In this document: positions 5,090-12,814 of the stretch, piece after piece
Position numbering within the stretch: the stretch's first letter is position 1
How the letters are laid out: each line of letters opens with the position of its first letter
Source: Flavobacteriales bacterium
GTDB taxonomy: Bacteria; Bacteroidota; Bacteroidia; Flavobacteriales_D; Parvicellaceae
Length of the DNA: 13,419 nt
NCBI GenBank assembly: GCA_026993705.1
Contig: JALWSJ010000307.1
Location: 1,050-14,468, forward strand
Reading direction: 5' to 3'
Notes under the pieces: generated by a model
The model's input: only the letters and a program-made list of their open reading frames with translations
What the model was told of the DNA's origin: nothing
The model's database searches: none
Translations under genes and position numbers: made by a program

Positions 5090-8000
5090 ATGTTTGTTGT
5101 TAAATTAACGGTAATATTGTTGGGTATATTGTACCTTTTCTCTTTTGAAGGGTACGCTCAATGTAGTGTTTCCGCTGGTGATGACCTAACTTTAAATTGT
5201 ACAACAACATCAGCAGTATTAAATGCAACAGCAACGGCTACAACACCTATAACCTACCAATGGATACCTTCAGCAGGGTTAGACAATCCTACATCGGCAA
5301 CACCAACTGCAACACCGACTAACACCACTACCTATGTTTTGCAAATTACTACTTCAGGGGGGTGTACAGCTACTGATAGTGTTATAATAAACGTAGATAA
5401 TTCAATACCAAATGCTGATGCAGGAAATAATGCAACCGTAAATTGTATAAATACAACGGCAAATTTGGACGGTTCAAATAGTGATAACGGAACATATCTT
5501 TGGACACCTTCAACGGGATTAGATAACCCGACTTCGCTCACGCCTATAGCAACACCGACATCAACAACAACTTACACCTTGCAAGTAACCGCAGCAAATG
5601 GTTGTACAAATACCGACAATGTTACAGTTACAGTAAGTGTTTCCCCCCCCAATGCTGATGCAGGGAACGATATCACGATTGATTGCAATACTCCTACTTC
5701 CGTTTTAGATGGTTCAAATAGCGATAATGGTACGTATCTTTGGACACCATCAACAGGATTAGATGACCCTACTTCTGCAACGCCGATTGTTTCAGTTCCT
5801 ACGGGCACAAATACCACTTATACGACAACTTACACCTTACAAGTTACGAGGAGTAATGGTTGTATGGCAACAGATAACATGCAATTAACAGTAGATATGA
5901 CTCCACCAACAGCTAATGCAGGTCCCGATTTAGGAACGACTTGTGCGAACTTAAACGCTCAATTAAACGCCACTGGAGGTGTTAGTTATTCATGGTCTCC
6001 AACGTATGCCCTTAACAATCCGAATATAGCCAATCCAATTGCAACTCCGGCTCTTCCGACTGTTTACACCGTTACGGTTACTGGTGCTAATGGTTGTGTT
6101 GCAACAGATAATGTTTCGGTAGTAATTAATGATGTAACACCGAATGCTCAAGCAGGAACAGATATAGAACTTTGCGGAATTTATACAACTCAATTAAATG
6201 CTAATGTTTCAGGTAATTTACCTACAGATATAAAAATGTGGAGTATTGATTTAACCTTTCCTTTAGGGCCTAATCCTTCTAATTTAACACTGAGTGACCC
6301 ATATAATCCCAACGCTACATTAACAGGACTGCAAGAGGGAACTTATCGATTGTTTTGGACGGTTTCTAACAATGTTTGCCCACCAATTACAGATACTTTA
6401 TTGGTTAAAGTATATGATCCGCCACAAACTCAAGTGAGTCAAGGAACTGCCGGTATTGACGATAGTATTTGCGGTGTTACAGAAGTCGATTTAAATGCAA
6501 ATGTGCCTATTGGAACTGCTTCTGGAAAATGGGATTTAAATACGAATTTCGCTACCCCAAGTACCGACCTTGTTTTTTCGGATTCTACTGCTCCTAATTG
6601 CCATATATCGAATTTAACGGAAGGTGTTTATTCCTTTATATGGACAGTAAGCAACGGAACATGCCCGAGTGCAGAGGATACGGTATTGATTAACGTCTAT
6701 AACACTCCGGTTGCCGATGCAGGAACTGATATTGATTTGTGTAATGTTTTTAACACGACTTTAAACGGAAATATTCCTGCAGGAACATCAACGGGAATTT
6801 GGTCGGAAGAAACTAATTTCACTTCACCATCCATCGTGTCTTTTGATGATGCAACCTTGCCCAATGCTACCATTTCTAACCTTATCGAGGGTACATATCA
6901 TTTGGTGTGGACAGTTTCCAACGGTAATTGTCCTAAAGCTATGGATACTGTTTTTGTAAATGCGTATAATCCTCCTGTTGCTGATGCCGGATTGGATGCT
7001 TCCGCTTGTGGAATTGACACACTGTACTTTGATACGTTATATTTCTTAAATGCTGCACAGCCCGCAGGAACCTCCACCGGAAAATGGATGTTAGACGCTT
7101 CGTTTAATAATACGACTTCAATGGTAGAAATTATCAACGATACTTCTTACAACAATGCAGGTGTTACGCACTTATTAGAAGGAGAATACCAATTTGTATG
7201 GACGGTAAGCAATGGTACTTGCCAAGATGCTACGGATGTTATGCATGTTTATACTTTTGATAAACCTTTTTCCAATGCCGGGCAAGACCAAGAACTTTGT
7301 GCTACTTATACCGTGGATATGACGGCTCTTCCAACTATCGGAACATCAACGGGGATGTGGAGTAGTGCTGCGGTAAATCCTTCAACCGTTACATTTTCGG
7401 ATACTACATCTCCAACGACAAGTACTTCGGGATATATTGAAGGAGACTATTTTTTAATATGGACAGTTTCCAATGACAATTGTAATCCAGTGAATGATAC
7501 GGTTAAGATAACTATTTACGATCAACCTGTAGCCAATGCAGGTGCGGATTTTGGAATTTGTGCTACTTCTACAGCTGTGTTGGACGCTGTTCCTCCTGTT
7601 GGAACTACTCATGGCTATTGGCGAGAAGGTTTGAATTTCGGAAATCTGACAACCATTCATTTTTTAGATAGTACATCTTACAATACACAAAGTTCGGGAT
7701 ATATCGAAGGGACTTATCAACTCATTTGGACGGTGAGTAATGGTGTTTGCTCCGATAGTTTGGATACACTTCAAGTAACCATGTTCAACCTCCCGAGTGC
7801 GAATGCGGGTGCTGACCAATATCTATGTGAATTGGATACAGTTCAGTTACATGGAGTAGGAGAAGCGGGAACGGCTCACGGCCATTGGGAATACAATCCG
7901 ACACCTCCTTCTGTTCCTCTTTTTAGAGATGCCTCGGATTCCGCTACGTGGATTGATGGGTTGGTTGTTGGCGATTATGAAATGATTTGGATTGTAGAAA

Positions 8001-8836
8001 ACGGAGTTTGCCCTGCTGATACCGATACCGTAGTAATCATTAATCAAGAACGACCTGTTGCCATTGCTGACTATCCAAGTTTAACTTGCGATAATGAATG
8101 CTTTGATTTAATTAGTCTTTCGACGACGCCTGCAGGAACTACCTTAATGCTTAATTGGGAAATTGATAATGTAACGTATTCCGATAGCGTTCAAGAACTT
8201 TGTCTTACAGAGGTGGGAACGTATCCGTTGCGTTTAATTGTTGAGGCTAGTAATGGGTGTAAAGATAGTTTAATTGGAAATCCGGATATAACCGTTCAGC
8301 CCTCCCCGATAGCAGGTTTTGAAATGGTTTTTAAAGGTGATTCTTTGATTGAAATTGAACCCGTGCATATTGTTAATACTTCATCAAATGATGTTACCCA
8401 CATTGTGTATAGTATGGGAACAGGCGACACCATCGTAAAAGATGAGTTTATTTATTTTTATGAGAATTATGGTTTATACGATGTAACGCAATGGGTAGAA
8501 AATCAATACGGTTGTAGAGATTCTCTTACATTAGGACAACCTATTGCTAAACGACGAACTATTTTTGTACCCAATACATTCACTCCCAATAAAGATGGAG
8601 TAAATGATGAGTTTACTCCCATTACGTGGGCTTTTTCTCCTGAATTTTACGAATTTACAATCTATGATAAATGGGGAGCTATGATTTTTAGGACAACATC
8701 AATGGATATGAAATGGGACGGAACGTATAAAGGGGAATATGTAAAAGACGGAGCTTATATTTGGCAATTGAGATACATGTATGCCAATAGTAATGAAATC
8801 TTATTTGAAAAAGGCCATGTGAACGTATATAAATAG
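5090..8836 (+). CDS. Large secreted repeat adhesin with type B (CHU_C) T9SS sorting domain
   Basis: 1248 residues from the ATG at 5090. A TTG two codons earlier (5084) is also in frame, but the ATG gives a compact signal peptide (residues 1-25, ending EGYAQ). After it come about 13 immunoglobulin/PKD-like repeats. Four are of one class (AG-D-x-x-x-C ... WTPSTGLDNPTS ... TTYTLQVT-x-x-NGC), then seven of a second class (ADAGTDIDLC ... GTSTG-W ... EGTYHLVWTVSNG-x-C), then two more divergent PKD-like units. The C-terminal 90 residues start FVPNTFTPNKDGVNDEF and contain YDKWG, WDGTYKG and DGAYIW. This is the gliding-associated C-terminal domain recognised by the type IX secretion system as a type B signal. 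Likely exported and held at or released from the cell surface as an adhesin. It heads a three-gene operon. An 8-C run (5643-5650) and a five-residue duplication (7016-7045) are noted separately. Confidence 0.93.
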   Translation: MFVVKLTVILLGILYLFSFEGYAQCSVSAGDDLTLNCTTTSAVLNATATATTPITYQWIPSAGLDNPTSATPTATPTNTTTYVLQITTSGGCTATDSVIINVDNSIPNADAGNNATVNCINTTANLDGSNSDNGTYLWTPSTGLDNPTSLTPIATPTSTTTYTLQVTAANGCTNTDNVTVTVSVSPPNADAGNDITIDCNTPTSVLDGSNSDNGTYLWTPSTGLDDPTSATPIVSVPTGTNTTYTTTYTLQVTRSNGCMATDNMQLTVDMTPPTANAGPDLGTTCANLNAQLNATGGVSYSWSPTYALNNPNIANPIATPALPTVYTVTVTGANGCVATDNVSVVINDVTPNAQAGTDIELCGIYTTQLNANVSGNLPTDIKMWSIDLTFPLGPNPSNLTLSDPYNPNATLTGLQEGTYRLFWTVSNNVCPPITDTLLVKVYDPPQTQVSQGTAGIDDSICGVTEVDLNANVPIGTASGKWDLNTNFATPSTDLVFSDSTAPNCHISNLTEGVYSFIWTVSNGTCPSAEDTVLINVYNTPVADAGTDIDLCNVFNTTLNGNIPAGTSTGIWSEETNFTSPSIVSFDDATLPNATISNLIEGTYHLVWTVSNGNCPKAMDTVFVNAYNPPVADAGLDASACGIDTLYFDTLYFLNAAQPAGTSTGKWMLDASFNNTTSMVEIINDTSYNNAGVTHLLEGEYQFVWTVSNGTCQDATDVMHVYTFDKPFSNAGQDQELCATYTVDMTALPTIGTSTGMWSSAAVNPSTVTFSDTTSPTTSTSGYIEGDYFLIWTVSNDNCNPVNDTVKITIYDQPVANAGADFGICATSTAVLDAVPPVGTTHGYWREGLNFGNLTTIHFLDSTSYNTQSSGYIEGTYQLIWTVSNGVCSDSLDTLQVTMFNLPSANAGADQYLCELDTVQLHGVGEAGTAHGHWEYNPTPPSVPLFRDASDSATWIDGLVVGDYEMIWIVENGVCPADTDTVVIINQERPVAIADYPSLTCDNECFDLISLSTTPAGTTLMLNWEIDNVTYSDSVQELCLTEVGTYPLRLIVEASNGCKDSLIGNPDITVQPSPIAGFEMVFKGDSLIEIEPVHIVNTSSNDVTHIVYSMGTGDTIVKDEFIYFYENYGLYDVTQWVENQYGCRDSLTLGQPIAKRRTIFVPNTFTPNKDGVNDEFTPITWAFSPEFYEFTIYDKWGAMIFRTTSMDMKWDGTYKGEYVKDGAYIWQLRYMYANSNEILFEKGHVNVYK
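5171..6140 (+). repeat. Four tandem class-1 adhesin repeats
   Basis: Units of about 80 codons begin near 5171, 5412, 5651 and 5911. Units 2 and 3 are nearly identical in their centre (LDGSNSDNGTYLWTPSTGLD) and differ there mostly at third codon positions. Unit 3 has a 4-6 residue insertion (TNTTYTT). Unit 4 is the most diverged. Each has one Cys near the start and one in NGC near the end. Confidence 0.8.
6141..8058 (+). repeat. Seven tandem class-2 adhesin repeats
   Basis: Units of about 87-97 codons begin near 6141, 6424, 6712, 6979, 7270, 7531 and 7798. Each has an early Cys (LC, IC, AC), a central Trp, an EGTYxxxWTVSNG-type core and a second Cys just after it, suggesting one disulfide per domain. 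Identity between units is far lower than between class-1 units 2 and 3, so these are older duplicates. Confidence 0.8.
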
Positions 8837-8839
8837 AAG

Positions 8840-8870
8840 TTTGCATATAAAGTCTTATTTCGTACCTTTG
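8840..8870 (+). promoter_or_regulatory. Consensus Bacteroidetes promoter at the start of the lipoprotein gene
   Basis: TTTG (8840-8843) and TACCTTTG (8863-8870) match TTTG / TAnnTTTG with a 19-base spacer. With the -7 element ending at about -4, transcription would start at 8874-8875, exactly at the lipoprotein ATG. It begins 4 bases after the adhesin stop. Confidence 0.5.
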
Positions 8871-8874
8871 GGAT

Positions 8875-9435
8875 ATGATAGAAATTAAAAAGTGGTTTGG
8901 GATTTTGACTTTTATATTGCCTTTTTTTTTACAAGGCTGCTCCTCTACTAATCAAACATCAAGCGATTCAGATACTTCGGGTACAGAAACGGAAGCAATA
9001 GAAGGTTATGACAGGACACTTTGTTTTCCGCTTAATTATTCTGTTGTAAATATGTCTAATACTGAAGATATTAAACTTCTGGTAAAAGGACAACCCGATT
9101 TATTAAAAGATTTTTTTGACACCTATATGTCAGAACAAATGCCTTCTTTTGATTTTACATTGGTTGATGAAAAGTGTAACTACGAAATAGATGTTGAAGA
9201 GTTAATTTTTAAAGAGTTTAATCTTCAAGTGGAAGGTCCCGAAGTGAATGTAGCTATGGTTCATATTGATTATATTTTTAAAACGCCATTGAAAGATACG
9301 TTGCTTTTCAGTGAAATTAATAAAGAAAGTATCCCTCCTTTCGAACCTACAGTTTTTCAAGATATGTGTAACGAGTTAGCAGTAGATGTTCTGACAAAAA
9401 TCAAACGAATAGTAGATGCTCAAAACCCTGAATAA
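8875..9435 (+). CDS. Lipoprotein of unknown function in the adhesin operon
   Basis: 186 residues. The N-terminus MIEIKKWFGILTFILPFFLQGC ends in a lipobox (FLQGC) with the acylated Cys at residue 22, so it is a lipoprotein. A Ser/Thr/Glu-rich linker (23-43) follows. The globular part (44-186) has three further Cys (in TLCF, EKCN and DMCN) and an acidic mixed alpha/beta pattern ending in a helix, NELAVDVLTKIKRIV. I do not recognise a family. It sits 38 bases after the adhesin and overlaps the next gene by 20 bases, which argues for a shared function, perhaps at the outer membrane. In other Bacteroidetes this slot next to type B CTD adhesins is often taken by a PorP/SprF-like barrel, which this is not. 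Confidence 0.85.
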   Translation: MIEIKKWFGILTFILPFFLQGCSSTNQTSSDSDTSGTETEAIEGYDRTLCFPLNYSVVNMSNTEDIKLLVKGQPDLLKDFFDTYMSEQMPSFDFTLVDEKCNYEIDVEELIFKEFNLQVEGPEVNVAMVHIDYIFKTPLKDTLLFSEINKESIPPFEPTVFQDMCNELAVDVLTKIKRIVDAQNPE

Positions 9436-11713
9436 TAACGTTTTTTGTTTACTGATTGGATTCCTATTGTTATCGGGTTATGGTGTTTCTCAAACTCAAA
9501 AACAATTGATGAATTATGCAGAGTTAAATGAGAAAGCCGGCGATTATTATGGAGCTTCTATTTACTACAAACAAGCACTTCAAATAGATTCTTCCAATAT
9601 TGATGTACTATACAAATATGCTACCTCTCTGCGTTTGTATAACAATTACCCTTTAGCACGATATTACTATCAGAAAGTTTGGGATAAAGATAAAGGGGGG
9701 AGAATTTATAAAGATGCTGCGTTTTGGGTGGCAAGTATGCTTAAATACGAAGGTGAATATAGAGCATCTTCAAAGGTTTGGAGAAAGGTAAAATCCAAAT
9801 ACGGTAGAAACAAAAAAAGTTACGAATACAGAAAAGCAAAACAAGAAGCTCTATCTTGTAATTATGCAAACCGTGTAAAAAACGAAGTTGTTCCGAATGT
9901 GAAGGTACAAAATATAGGCACTCCCGTCAATACAACAAATTCTGAATTTTCAGCTTCATATTTAGATTCAAATTTGATTTTCAGTTCATTGAGAGCAGTG
10001 TCATTGAATAATGAATTGGAAGTAGCAGATGAAGATTATACGGCAAAAATATATCTATCCAAAAAGAAGGATAGTTTATGGAACCCCCCCATAGCCTTGC
10101 CTGAAGATATAAACAGTAAACAAATTCATACGGCAAATGCTTCGTATGATACCCAACGAAAAATACTTTACTTTTCGAGGTGTGACAGTTTAAACGGATG
10201 TAAAATTTATAAGGCGATATATAAAGGAAAAACAAAAGTCTCCATAGAAGAACTCCCCGAAAGAATCAATGCGAAAGGAGGCAATACAACTCAACCATCT
10301 TTTGCTCAAATAGGAGATAAACGGTATCTGTTTTTTGTTTCCAATCGAAACGGAGGGCAAGGACGTATGGATATTTGGGTCAGTCAAATTTTAGATGCCG
10401 GAACCTATTCCAAACCTAAGAATTTAGGCGAGAATATCAACACCCCCGATGATGATATTTCACCTTTCTATGATCCCCTTGAACAGATTCTTTATTTTAG
10501 CTCTCCGTGGCACATGGGATTAGGAGGGATGGATATTTTTAGTATCGAGGGAACTCCGGAAAATTTTACGGGAGAACCAAAAAACCTTTTACCGCCCTTT
10601 AATTCACAATGGAATGATATGTACTATACTATTTATTCCAAACACAAAGGAAAAAGAGAAGGTTTTTTAACGTCCAATAGGTTAGGAAGCCTCTATAAAA
10701 AAGGTCCTACGTGTTGTAACGATATTTATTCGGTAGAAATAATTAGCGAAGAAGAGATAGCCCAAAAACAAGAGATAGTTACCCTTGAAGATTTAAACAA
10801 ATACCTACCCGTTACCCTTTATTTCCACAATGACAGACCAGGTCCTAAAAGTATGGATACCACTGTTGATATTTCATATTTAAAGACCTATGCGTATTAC
10901 AAAGAACTTAAACCAAAATACAAAGAAGAATATAGCAAAGGATTAGAAGACGAAAAAGCATTAGAAGCAAAGCTCGATATAGATGATTTGTATAAACACT
11001 ATATAGATAAAGGAGTAAAAGATTTAAACCTATTCACCAAGTTATTATTAGACGAACTGAATAAAGGACAAAAAATAGAAGTAACCATAAAAGGATTTGC
11101 CAGTCCACTAGCAAAGACAGAATATAATGTAAATCTTACTAAACGAAGAATTTCAAGCCTTATCAACTACCTAAAAGAATATGATAATGGAGTTTTTATT
11201 CCTTATCTAAACGGTACAGCATCTAATGGAGGAGCGTTAACTTTCGTAAAGATTCCTTTCGGCGAATACACCGCTAGCAATGCCGTTAGTGATAATTACA
11301 ATGACCAAAGAAACTCCGTGTATAGTAAAGGAGCAGCTCTAGAGAGAAAAATAGAAATACAATCCGTAACCTATGCAGATAAACAAGGGGATTATGCCCG
11401 CTTATCCGTAGGTTCTGGGACTTACGATTTCGGAAAAGTCAAACAAGGAGAACAGTTAAAACATGAGTTCATTATCAAAAACACAGGAAACGCACCCCTA
11501 ACGATTAACGAATTGCTCCCGTCTTGCGAGTGTCTAACCATCGAGTCAGAAAAAAAAGAAATTCAACCCGGAGATGAAGGAAAAATAACCCTGATTTGGA
11601 ACACGAGCAATAAAGAAGGAAAGCAAGTAGAGTTTGCGACTATAAAAGCAAATTCTTTTCCAAAAATAAAACGTTTAGTCGTAACAGCCGAGATATTTAA
11701 ATCATTTAAGTAA
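9416..11713 (+). CDS. TPR-PD40-OmpA-like-DUF1573 envelope protein
   Basis: 765 residues. The ATG at 9416 lies inside the end of the lipoprotein gene and gives a signal peptide (1-25, ending GVSQ). Domains in order: TPR-like helices (about 31-150, including LNEKAGDYYGASIYYKQAL); a beta-propeller of PD40-type repeats (about 165-445; ILYFSR, YLFFVSNRNGGQGRMDIW, ILYFSSPWHMGLGGMDIF, GFLTSNR); an OmpA-like domain (about 462-652) starting LPVTLYFHNDRPG, with a long helical insert, then KIEVTIKGFASPLAKTEYN and LTKRRISSL; and a DUF1573 domain (about 664-765) with YDFGKVKQGE and SCEC. The first three parts resemble the layout of PorE and related type IX/gliding-associated proteins, which bind peptidoglycan through the OmpA domain. 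It is probably periplasmic and supports the adhesin. A 7-C run (10084-10090) and a 6-G run (9705-9710) lie in the gene. Confidence 0.88.
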   Translation: MLKTLNNNVFCLLIGFLLLSGYGVSQTQKQLMNYAELNEKAGDYYGASIYYKQALQIDSSNIDVLYKYATSLRLYNNYPLARYYYQKVWDKDKGGRIYKDAAFWVASMLKYEGEYRASSKVWRKVKSKYGRNKKSYEYRKAKQEALSCNYANRVKNEVVPNVKVQNIGTPVNTTNSEFSASYLDSNLIFSSLRAVSLNNELEVADEDYTAKIYLSKKKDSLWNPPIALPEDINSKQIHTANASYDTQRKILYFSRCDSLNGCKIYKAIYKGKTKVSIEELPERINAKGGNTTQPSFAQIGDKRYLFFVSNRNGGQGRMDIWVSQILDAGTYSKPKNLGENINTPDDDISPFYDPLEQILYFSSPWHMGLGGMDIFSIEGTPENFTGEPKNLLPPFNSQWNDMYYTIYSKHKGKREGFLTSNRLGSLYKKGPTCCNDIYSVEIISEEEIAQKQEIVTLEDLNKYLPVTLYFHNDRPGPKSMDTTVDISYLKTYAYYKELKPKYKEEYSKGLEDEKALEAKLDIDDLYKHYIDKGVKDLNLFTKLLLDELNKGQKIEVTIKGFASPLAKTEYNVNLTKRRISSLINYLKEYDNGVFIPYLNGTASNGGALTFVKIPFGEYTASNAVSDNYNDQRNSVYSKGAALERKIEIQSVTYADKQGDYARLSVGSGTYDFGKVKQGEQLKHEFIIKNTGNAPLTINELLPSCECLTIESEKKEIQPGDEGKITLIWNTSNKEGKQVEFATIKANSFPKIKRLVVTAEIFKSFK

Positions 11714-11716
11714 GTT

Positions 11717-11934
11717 GGGCGTTCCCTTTACGGCATAAAACTATTTTGCGTCCCAACGCAAAAATAGTTTAACGCTGTAAAGGTCGGGCTATCACTACTC
11801 ACTCTTTTGTGTTGCATAAGTGCAACAACACAAAAGGAGTTCAAACACGCCGTTCTATCCCTAACGCAAGTGGAATGAGTTCATAGAAAGTGAATTTTAG
11901 TTTCTTTAGATAATGAAAAAAATCTTTGTATAGC
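11717..11934 (+). repeat. Structured dispersed repeat, copy C (full length with tail)
   Basis: It begins GGGCGTTCCC three bases after the stop of the TPR-PD40 gene. Hairpin 1 has outer arms CCTTTACGGC/GCTGTAAAGG (11725-11734 with 11774-11783) and an inner stem AAACTATTTTGCG with CGCAAAAATAGTTT (one T bulged). TCGGGCTATC follows, then hairpin 2 CTTTTGTGTTG/CAACACAAAAG (11804-11814 with 11826-11836, 11-base loop). The 79-base tail runs from TATCCCTAAC (11856) to TATAGC (11929-11934). It is closest to copy B. Confidence 0.9.
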
Positions 11935-12129
11935 TTTTAAAATAAATAAAAGAGAAAAAACAACATGCCTAAAATATTGTTTTATAGTTGTTTACAGAAT
12001 TGTTTGGTGTTAATTTAATATTTTTTTGTTTCATCCCCCCCCCCATTTATTGAATTGTTCGCGTTTCCTTATGTGAGCTCACCATTAAAAAAAAGAATTA
12101 TATTAAATAAACATTAAAAACAAAGCACT
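11935..12129. other. AT-rich leader region of the small lipoprotein gene
   Basis: No gene is seen. It contains a 10-C run at 12035-12044 and an A-rich stretch just before the ATG. TATTTTTT at 12019-12026 is one mismatch from TAnnTTTG but has no correctly spaced TTG, so I do not call a promoter. Confidence 0.5.
12035..12044. repeat. Homopolymer tract of 10 C upstream of the lipoprotein gene
   Basis: Ten consecutive C in otherwise AT-rich non-coding DNA, 86-95 bases before the ATG at 12130. The length is in the range where slipped-strand changes occur in other bacteria. Confidence 0.9.
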
Positions 12130-12705
12130 ATGAAAACTCTAAAAATAACATTAATCGCACTTTTAGGATTGTCTTTAGCAACAGTATCTTGTAAAAAAGA
12201 AGCGGCACCAGAACAAGAACAACAACAGCAACAATCAAACAATAACGGAGGAAATGGAAGCGGAAACGGAAGTGGAAATTCAACAGATACCACAAATAAT
12301 AATTCAAACGATTCATTGATTACATTTGTAGATTTGGTTGATAATGTATCTGCAGATAGTACTATTATTTTTGATACTTCCAATGTGTTAACTAATACCA
12401 TTCAATTTGTGTCCTCTCCAACACCAGCTTACGCGAACATTGATATATATACCGCAAACAATGGAGGTATGACGAGTGCCGATTTAATGACTAGCGGTGT
12501 GTATGATAATAAATTAAGTGGAATAAACATATACAATGAGGCAACCTCAGCTTGGGAAGATTATACTTTAGTCAGTACAGCCTCACATGGGTTAATCATA
12601 AATGCTATAAGTAGCGAATATAGAGTGGCAATTGCAGGAACATTCGTAAACGCCAACGGAGATACTGTTGTAATTCCATGGGTTGAGCTAATAAATCCAT
12701 ACTAA
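12130..12705 (+). CDS. Small lipoprotein with low-complexity linker, function unknown
   Basis: 191 residues. The signal MKTLKITLIALLGLSLATVSC ends in a lipobox-type VSC with Cys21, followed by KK. Residues about 28-62 are low complexity (Glu/Gln, then Asn/Gly/Ser, then Thr/Asn), a flexible linker often seen on exposed Bacteroidetes lipoproteins. The C-terminal part (about 63-191) is acidic and beta-rich (TIIFDTSNV, ANIDIYTANN, GLIINAISSEYRVAIAG) and ends VIPWVELINPY, without a further Cys. I do not recognise a family. It has its own leader with a 10-C tract and a downstream terminator, so it is probably a single-gene unit and not part of the adhesin operon. Confidence 0.85.
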   Translation: MKTLKITLIALLGLSLATVSCKKEAAPEQEQQQQQSNNNGGNGSGNGSGNSTDTTNNNSNDSLITFVDLVDNVSADSTIIFDTSNVLTNTIQFVSSPTPAYANIDIYTANNGGMTSADLMTSGVYDNKLSGINIYNEATSAWEDYTLVSTASHGLIINAISSEYRVAIAGTFVNANGDTVVIPWVELINPY

Positions 12706-12731
12706 AAAATAATAGCTAAGTCCTTGTTTGC

Positions 12732-12765
12732 AAAAAGCAACTTCATTTATTTGAAGTTGCTTTTT
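12732..12765. terminator. Bidirectional intrinsic terminator
   Basis: Perfect 14-bp arms AAAAAGCAACTTCA (12732-12745) and TGAAGTTGCTTTTT (12752-12765) enclose a 6-base loop and are followed by more T. It lies between the convergent lipoprotein and recG genes and can serve both. Confidence 0.88.
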
Positions 12766-12814
12766 TTATTTTTTATACCATTTCAATGTTTTAATGGTAT
12801 TATTGGAAAGTTTA

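Noticed and set aside
5643..5650. The C8 run as a sequencing frameshift
   Set aside because: The frame continues through it into matching repeat units on both sides, so the present length is the in-frame one.
12114..12401. Minus-strand open frames opposite the small lipoprotein gene
   Set aside because: Products of low-complexity antisense (runs of Cys, Leu, Pro) opposite the Gln/Asn/Gly linker; shadow frames.
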